From Sabellastarte sp. h YS-2021 (Eukaryota; Annelida; Polychaeta; Sabellida; Sabellidae), in NCBI GenBank assembly GCA_964017235.1, contig OZ024931.1:96180221-96244220 (forward strand): DNA of 64,000 bases, in the 5' to 3' direction. The position numbers were made by a program, and so were the translations under genes. A model generated the notes under the pieces. The model was not told where the DNA came from, searched no databases, and saw only the letters and a program-made list of their open reading frames with translations. Below, piece by piece: positions 57,613-64,000 of this stretch. Position 1 is the first letter of the stretch; each line of letters begins with the position of its first letter.

Positions 57613-57740
57613 CATCAGCTGTGGCGCAGCATGATGAGTATTTGTCTGCTCATTGAAGTTAAGCAGCAATGGGCTACGTTGGTACTTGGATGGGTGACCG
57701 TCTGAGTTCTAGACCAGCTGTGGGATGTGCCTGAGTTTGA
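57613..57740 (+). mobile_element. 5S rRNA-like sequence (5S-derived SINE or pseudogene)
   Basis: Internal promoter regions of 5S rRNA are recognisable: GAAGTTAAGCAGC (box A region, 57655-57667), GGGC and GGTACTTGGATGGGTGACCG (box C region, 57681-57700), followed by TCTGAG...CAGCTGTGGGATGTGCC like a 5S 3' end. The 5' third differs strongly from normal 5S, so a functional 5S gene is unlikely. A 5S-headed SINE or retrocopy is more likely. Confidence 0.65.
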
Positions 57741-57869
57741 ACTTCTTTGTGTCCCCAGACTTTCGTAAATTTTAGTGCACTACTCGTGTCTCTGATGGCT
57801 TGCGCTAGGGGACCAAAACACCTTTTGGCCTTGTCTTTTCTAACATATACCTTAACAAAACATTTAAAA

Positions 57870-58694
57870 CAAGACCACTGCCACGGTATGTATCTCCCGC
57901 CGAGTACCGCAGGGGAAGAAATACTAAATTGAAAATTTTCCCCTTTGCATAGGACACTGTTGTACCATCCTGTGGGGTCAAAAATTCGCTCGAAATCGCT
58001 CTATCTTTTACGGTTTTCGAGATATTGACACTTTTCCATTTTCCGCAATAATCCAAGATGGCCGCCAAAAGTGGCGAAAATTGAAATTTTTCCCCTTTGC
58101 ACAGGACACTCTTGTACCACCCTGCGGGTCAAAAATTCGCTCGAAATTCCTCTATCTCTTACGGTTTTCGAGATATTGACACTTTTTCATTTTCCGCAAA
58201 AATCCAAGATGGCCGCCGAAAGTGGCGAAAATTGAAATTATTCCCCTTTGCACAGGAGACTCTTGTACCACACTGTGGGTCAAAAATTCGCTCAAAATCA
58301 CTCTATCTCTTACGGTTTTCGAGATATTGACACTTTTCCATTTTCTGCGAAAATCCAAGATGGCCACCGAAAGTGCCGAAAATTGAACTTTTCCCCCATT
58401 GGACAGGAGACTCTTGTACCACCCTGCGGGTCAAAAATTTGCTGGAAATCGCTCTATCTCTTACGGATTTCGAGATATTGACACTTTTTCATTTTCCGCG
58501 AAAATCCAAAATGGCCGCCGAAAGTGGCGAAAATTGAAATTTTCCCCCTTTCCACAGGACACTCTTGTACCACCCTGTGGGTCAAAAATTCGCTCGAAAT
58601 TGCTCTATCTCTTACGGTTTGCGAGATATTTTTGATTTTTGACATTTTCACTAAAAGTAGCAACAAAGTAGCCATTAAATATGTTACAGTTCAC
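57870..58694 (-). mobile_element. Head2 terminus with F array
   Basis: CAAGACCACTGCC with hairpin ACCAC/CGGT and TCTCCCGCCGAG starts the element at 57870, after host AAAA. About five F units follow (ATGGCCGCC at 58058, 58209 and 58360; period 151 bp), then a short C fragment. No tail was found before the SINE at 58696. Confidence 0.7.
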
Positions 58695-58695
58695 A

Positions 58696-58785
58696 AACTA
58701 GGGTGAAGTGGTTGGCATTCTGCCAGCCACAGAGTCGAATCTTAGGACAGCAGTGGGTGTTGAAATCTATAAACTTGCTATTATC
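58696..58785 (+). mobile_element. Short tRNA-like SINE, copy 2
   Basis: TAGGGTGAAGTGGTTGGC...AGAGTCGAATCTTAGG, then GCTATTATCGCCCGC. It parallels copy 1 at 56669 along about 90 bp. The GAGTCGAATC part resembles a B box. Confidence 0.55.
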
Positions 58786-60605
58786 GCCCGCAAGACAGAG
58801 TGAGGTACAGTGACAGTAAAATATTGCTGGATTATATATTTGTAAAATGTTGTTAGAAACCCCTTCGTAGCCTCACGTTTTCATCACTCTGTGGATGTAC
58901 AACTACCAGGGCCCGTATTCACTAACATGGATCAAGCTGAGCGAAAAATCAGCTCAAGATCAGATCAAGATCAAGGAAAATGGCTCAGCTGATCTTTGGC
59001 TCAAGTCTGTATTCACAAAGGAAGGATCAGCTGAGCCAAAAATTTGTAAAAATTTCTCTTAGCAACGCACAAGTTAATTACTTTTATTCATTGTAAACAG
59101 CCTTTTTGTGTCTGAATTTCCACAAAATATACTTTGATATAAATTTGGTTCATTATTTTTTTTCACTGAAGAATTTTTAAATATTTCAAATTTAATCCAA
59201 AAATTTAGGCTCCGCCCACTTTTGATCCAGAATAAACAACAAAAACAGACCCATTTTACACATCAATATAAGCCTACTTAAAACAAGTAAAAAGGATTAA
59301 AAACTTATTAATTAACAACATAAAGGATTGAAGATTATTAACTAATGATTTAATTTTCATATGTTTGCTATTTTAGTTAAATGTAAAGCTACAAACTTTG
59401 ATCCAAAACTTAATCCATCAACCTAGCTGGATCAAAGTTAAGCCAAAATTTGAGCCAAAAATCAGCTCAAATTCTTTGTGAATACTAACTTGATCCTGAT
59501 CCAGTTTTTAGCTTAACTTGAGCCAAAAATCAGCTTAAGTTGAGCTTGATCCCTTTTGTGAATACGGCCCCAGCATTTGATATTTTATTTGTTTTAAATA
59601 TTGCGAGAAGACGGAGTGAGGTGCGGTGACAGTAAAATATTGCTGGATTATATATATTTGTAAAATATTGTTAGAAATACCATTGTGGCCTCACATTTTC
59701 ATCACTCTGTGGATGAACAACTACCAGCATTTGATATTTTATTGCGAGAAGACAGAGTGAGGTGCGGCGACAGTAAAATATTGCTGGATTATATATTTGT
59801 AAAATATTGTTAGAAACCCCATTGTAGCCTCACGTTTTCAGCACTCTGTGGATGTACAACTACCAGCATTTGATATTTTATTTGTTTTAAATATTGCGAG
59901 AAGATGGAGTGAGGTGCGGTGACAGTAAAATATTGCTGGATTATATATATTTGTAAAATATTGTTAGAAATACCATTGTGGCCTCACGTTTTCATCACTC
60001 TTTGGATGAACAACTACCAGCATTTGATATTTTATTGCGAGAAGACAGAGTGAGGTGCGGCGACAGTAAAATATTGCTGGATTATATATTTGTAAAATAT
60101 TGTTAGAAACCCCTTTGTAGCCTCACGTTTTCAGCACTCTGTGGATGTACAACTACCAGCATTTGATATTTTATTTGTTTTAAATATTGCGAGAAGACGG
60201 AGTGAGGTGCGGTGACAGTAAAATATTGCTGGATTATATATATTTGTAAAATATTGTTAGAAACCCCATCGTAGCCTCACGTTTTCATCACTCTGTGGAT
60301 GTACAACTACCAGCATTTGATGTTTTATTTGTTTTAAATATTGCGAGAAGGCAGAGTGAGGTGCGGTGACAGTAAAATATTGCTGGATTATATATTTGTA
60401 AAATATTGTTAGAAACCCCATTGTAGCTTCATGTTTTTATCACTCTGTGGATGTACAACTACCAGCATTTGATGTTTTATTTGTTTTAAATATTGCGAGA
60501 ACACGGAGTGAGCTGCGGTGACAGTAAAAGATTGCTGGATTACTGGTATATATTTGTAAAATATTATTAGAAACCCCATTGTAGCCTCACGTTTTCATCA
60601 CTCAC
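58786..60605 (+). repeat. Minisatellite of about 140-157 bp, interrupted by a MITE
   Basis: Units contain GAGTGAGGTGCGGTGACAG, AAAATATTGCTGGATTATA, AACCCCATTGTAGCCTCACG and ACAACTACCAGCATTTGA. About eight units alternate between a short form and a form with TTTATTTGTTTTAAATATTG. The first unit is split by the MITE at 58910-59570. Confidence 0.85.
58910..59570. mobile_element. 661-bp MITE with CAG target duplication
   Basis: Ends GGCCCGTATTCAC and GTGAATACGGCCC form a terminal inverted repeat (one mismatch in 13, with weaker matching to about 30 bp including GGATCAAGCT). CAG lies on both sides (58907-58909, 59571-59573), and the neighbouring minisatellite units give the empty site CTACCAGCATTT. 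A 3-bp duplication suits PIF/Harbinger-type elements, though CAG is not their usual TWA. The interior repeats TCAGCTCAA-like motifs. Non-coding. Confidence 0.85.
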
Positions 60606-61042
60606 TTCTAGTACATGCAAAAGTGCCTTCGAGTGGTTGAATGTAGAACTACAGAGTTTGAATATTTTCATTGTCTCTGCCAGAGGTGTTCTCGAATCTG
60701 ATTGGCTGAACAATAAATGTGTAGTACTACCGTGACGTCACTTCATTCATTAATTTCTTTGCGGTTTATTTGTTTCACAAATTAGTAATAGGCTGTAGAT
60801 GCGCAGACAACAAATTTACATAAACAGTAACTGCGTGATAAACCCAGCAGACAAATAAATTAATTGGGGTTTCCACATCTAGAAACCAGCAGACGAAACC
60901 GTTAAAAAAGACTCGTTCGAGTAGGCCATTACAATGGCAAACACAATAGATTCTAGGACATACGGGTCCTAGGAGAAAGCCAGACGAAGTGCCAGACATG
61001 CTTTTTACTTCATAAAATATAACTTAATAAAGGCATTAAAAA
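60606..61042. other. Unique DNA with CRE-like site and a duplicated block
   Basis: TGACGTCA at 60733-60740 is a perfect CRE. The stretch 60790-60990 is a diverged copy of 57290-57545 (shared ACCGTTAAAAAAGACTC, GAAACCAGCAGA). No exon is recognised. Confidence 0.45.
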
Positions 61043-61190
61043 TCTTCAAAATGGCAGAGTGTATAATATACACCTTAATGTACAGATATGTGAAGAAATA
61101 TTATGCAGAATTTGATATTTAAGGGCTTAAACAGCCAATTTAAAATCGTGGCCGCAACTCAGTACATAACTCGAATCAAAGATTCGACTA
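61043..61190 (+). repeat. Left copy of a direct repeat flanking a C-repeat element
   Basis: GGCAGAGTGTATAATATAC...CAGAATTTGATATTTAAG...AACAGCCAATTTAAAAT resembles 62300-62459 along about 150 bp. Confidence 0.7.
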
Positions 61191-62299
61191 AAAAGTACAT
61201 GAACAAGATATTTAAGAGAAAATGTGTAGCTGCAATACTTTTGAAGATATAAGCCATTTACTCATTATGGTTATCATAAAAAATTGACAAAGTAGCTATT
61301 ACTCACTTAGCTATGGAGATACACTTCCAAACTACTGACCATGTTGTAGCTGGGGAGAAAGTAGCTGAACAAACATATTGGAACAAAATTGTGTAGCTGC
61401 AATACTTTTGAAGATATAAGCCATTTACTCATTATTAGGTAAAAGTGCTATTACTCACTCAAAAGTAGACCAAAGTTCACCAAACCTTTTTCCACTTAGC
61501 ATAGGATACTCTTGTACTACCCTGTGGGTCAAAAATTCGCTCGAAATTGCTCTATCTCTTACGGTTTGCGAGATATTTTTGATTTTTGACATTTTCAGTA
61601 AAAGTAGCAATAAAGTAGCCATTACTCACTTGTACATCGAGCAACAGGTGTGAAACTTAAATATGTTACAGTTCGCAAAAAAGTAGATGAACAACATATT
61701 TGAGAGAAATCATGTAGCTGCAATACTTTTGAAGATATAAGCCATTTACTCATTATGGTTATCATAAAAAATTGATAAAGTAGCTATTACTCACTTAGCT
61801 ATGGAGATACACTTCCAAACTACTGACCATGTTGTAGCTGTGGAGACAGTAGCTGAACAACATATTGGAACAAAATTGTGTAGCTGCAATACTTTTGAAG
61901 ATATAAGCCATTTACTCATTATGGTTATCATTAAAAATTGACAAAGTAGTTATTACTCGCTTAGCTATCGAGATACACTTCCAAACTACTGACCATGTTG
62001 TAGCTGTTGACAAAGTAGCTGAACAACATATTGCAACAAAATACTGTAAATGCAATAGTTTGAGAGTTATAAGCCATATAAATATATTAGCTAAAAGTGC
62101 TATTACTCACTCACAAGTAGGCCAAAGTTCACCAAACCCAAAAAATATTGAAGAGCAAAAAAATTCATTAGGACAACTAATTTACCAAAAATGTGTAACT
62201 GTAGTAGTTTCAGAGGAAACTGCGTGACACACGCATGCACGCACGCACGCACGTACGCACACACATGGTGCAAATTAAAATCTCCCGCCCGGCAAAAAA
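61190..62299 (-). mobile_element. C repeats with one F unit and truncated tail2
   Basis: About five C units (one F-type stretch at 61490-61570) are followed by the unique ATTGAAGAGC...AACTGTAGTAGTTTCAG stretch, an ACGC/CACA microsatellite (62226-62270) and TCTCCCGCCCGGC, where the tail2 hairpin breaks off. It is related to 54960-55507. No head was identified. Confidence 0.7.
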
Positions 62300-62459
62300 G
62301 CAAAATGACAGAGTGTAAATTATATACCTTAATAATGTACAGATATGTGTACAAATATTTTGCAGAATTTGATATTAAAGGGCTTAAAACAGCCAATTTA
62401 AAATAACGGCTGCAACCCAATACAACACTCGAATAAAAAATTTGAGTAATAAAGTATAA
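62300..62459 (+). repeat. Right copy of the flanking direct repeat
   Basis: This second copy of the 61043-61190 sequence (GACAGAGTGTAAATTATATACC, CAGAATTTGATATTAAAGGGC) lies immediately after the broken tail2 and immediately before head1 at 62460. Confidence 0.7.
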
Positions 62460-63590
62460 CAAGCTATCAGTGCCCGTAAATGGGCCCTGTGTCAGCTGAC
62501 TCTGTGTTTTGAGTTTCAGATTAGAAGTGGCAGAAAAAAGGACACAAAAGTTGTGCCCTACAAATGGTATTCAGAAGTAAAGTAACAAGGTAACTGTTTA
62601 GGTGTAAAAAGTAAGTTCAAAATATATTTAAAGAAAATACTGCAAATGCAATAGTTTTGGAGCTGCAACTGATTTACTCAACAGTGAGAATCTCAAAGTA
62701 TTTTATGCTCAGCTATGCAATCAGTTACAGGGCTGCAATTTTTATAGCTCACACAAAAGTAGGTGAATAACATATTTAAAGAAATACTGTAAACACAATA
62801 GTTTTCAAGTAACAGCTGATTTACTCAACAGTGAGAACCTCAAAGTAGCTATTACTCAGCTATGCAGAAGCTACAGGTGTGCAATTTTACCACATTATAG
62901 CTGACCCAAAAGTAGGCTTACAATATATTTAAACAAAATAGTGAAAATGCTATAGTTTTCAAGTTACAACTGAATAACTAAACAGTGAAAACCTACAAGT
63001 AGCTATTGCTCACCTATGAAATGCTACTGGCTACAGGTCTGCAACTTTACTATGATATAGCTCACCTAAAAGTAGGTGAACGGCATATTTAAAGAAAATA
63101 CTCTAAATGCAATAGTTTTTAAGTTACAACTGAATTACTCAACAGTGAGAACATGAGAATAGCTATTACTCAGCTATGTCATGAGCTACACGTCTGCAAT
63201 TTCACTATGTTATAGCTAATTCAAAAGTAGATGAATAAGATATTTAAACCAAATTCTGTCAATGCAATGGTTTTCAAGTTACAACTGATTTACTCAACAA
63301 AGTAGCTATTGCTCAGCTAAGCCATGATCTACAGGTCTGCAACTTACTATGTTATAGCTGACCCAAAAGTAGGTGAATGACATATTTAAACAAAATACTC
63401 AAAATGCAATAGTTTTTTAGTTACAAGTGATTTTACTCATTATGGAAGTTACTGAAATGCCAGAAAGTAGCTATTATTCACTTAGCTATGGGGATAGACA
63501 CCCAAGTTACTCAACATGTAGCTATGGAAAAAGCAGCTGAATAACATATTTTCAGAAAATCCTTTAATTGCAATACTTTTCAAGTTATAA
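62460..63590 (-). mobile_element. Head1 element: head and A array
   Basis: It starts CAAGCTATCAGTGCCCG with a hairpin (AGTGCCC/GGGCCCT), then a leader with TTGTGCCCTACAAATGG and about six diverged A units. The last unit has the GATAGACACCCAAG variant typical of the unit before tail1. Confidence 0.75.
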
Positions 63591-63895
63591 GTGATTTAGT
63601 GCATGATTTCAGGAATTTTAATGCATTAAAATTATTTTAAAAATTCATAAAAAAATAATTAAGAAAGATCCAGGCCTGATACTCACATACCGGAATCTAC
63701 TTATGGCCTAGTACATATATGCAAGACAAGAGAGAAATTCCTGTAATAGTCAATGATAAAATTGTGATAAAGTGTTTAAATTTTCACACTTTGGGTTGGG
63801 GTACCTCACTGGTAATGGCTGTGGCGAACAGACGAATGAACAGATCTGCATGCCTTATTTTTTTATCCTCAAAAGAGAAGGTCTCTTTTAAAAGT
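63591..63895 (+). mobile_element. Tail1 module, incomplete
   Basis: Tail1 from GTGATTTAGTGCATG to about TCTCTTTTAAAAG; the GC-rich and hairpin part is missing, replaced by other sequence. Confidence 0.7.
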
Positions 63896-63954
63896 AGAGG
63901 AAATAGTTTTACTTACTCCTAACTTTTCAGCAATCTTTAGAGGATTGGCTGTTT

Positions 63955-64000
63955 GGCTTTCCTCGTTTGACCTTGAAGGAGGGACTCTTTGTCAAATTTG
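63955..64000 (+). repeat. D repeat fragment at window end
   Basis: TCCTCGTTTGACCTTGAAGG followed by AGGGACTC and GTCAAATTTG is the start of a D unit, cut by the end of the window. Confidence 0.75.

Overview
The window looks like AT-rich metazoan nuclear DNA, most probably from a marine invertebrate. It has spliceosomal exon-intron structure, a DIRS-type tyrosine-recombinase retroelement, a CR1/L2-like LINE end, tRNA- and 5S-derived SINE-like elements, several MITEs and many Helitron-like elements stuffed with satellite repeats. Satellite-cored, hairpin-ended elements of this sort are well known in bivalves, so a mollusc or other lophotrochozoan is my guess, but the sequence does not prove it. 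There are no bacterial genes, CRISPR arrays or rRNA operons.

The main content (over 80%) is a set of interrelated 130-175 bp tandem repeats, named here A (about 158 bp), B (133 bp), C (about 170 bp), D (147 bp), E/E' (169/168 bp) and F (about 150 bp). They are not free satellite arrays. Most lie inside composite mobile elements with a constant plan: a left end starting CTAG or CAAG followed within about 10 bp by a hairpin ('head'), then repeat arrays, then a second perfect hairpin ending in TAA ('tail'). The repeats interrupted by these elements supply the empty sites. In the best cases (13278-16618, 27803-32626, 32768-35991) the host repeat resumes exactly, split between A and T, with no target duplication. 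Read on the minus strand this is Helitron-like (3' hairpin plus CTAG, insertion at A/T), with an unusual second hairpin at the 5' end.

Layout: 1-3220 E and A arrays with a tail; 3720-7915 D arrays, minisatellite and J modules; 7916-10461 mostly unique DNA with a TCTCGCGAGA promoter-like motif, a candidate first exon (9130) and a 150-bp foldback MITE; 10462-45075 one large nest of Helitron-like elements holding a LINE, two DIRS copies (19401-27086, broken; 38044-44425, looks whole) and a TTATAA-flanked MITE; 45076-46713 further element ends; 46714-47154 and 55508-57869 unique host DNA; 47155-55507 a composite element; 57870-62459 head2/F repeats, SINE, a 661-bp MITE in a minisatellite, and C repeats; 62460-64000 another head, A array and tail.

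The best host gene is on the minus strand: a 91-codon exon (56105-55833) with a transmembrane segment and short coiled coil, and a 73-bp exon (46794-46722) ending in CSCPPG, the usual entry to a collagen helix. Together they look like the N-terminus of a type II transmembrane collagen-like protein. Removing the composite element between them shrinks the intron from 9,038 bp to 685 bp of unique DNA. A possible 5' UTR exon lies near 57326-57545. No triple-helix exon was found further along the minus strand in this window.
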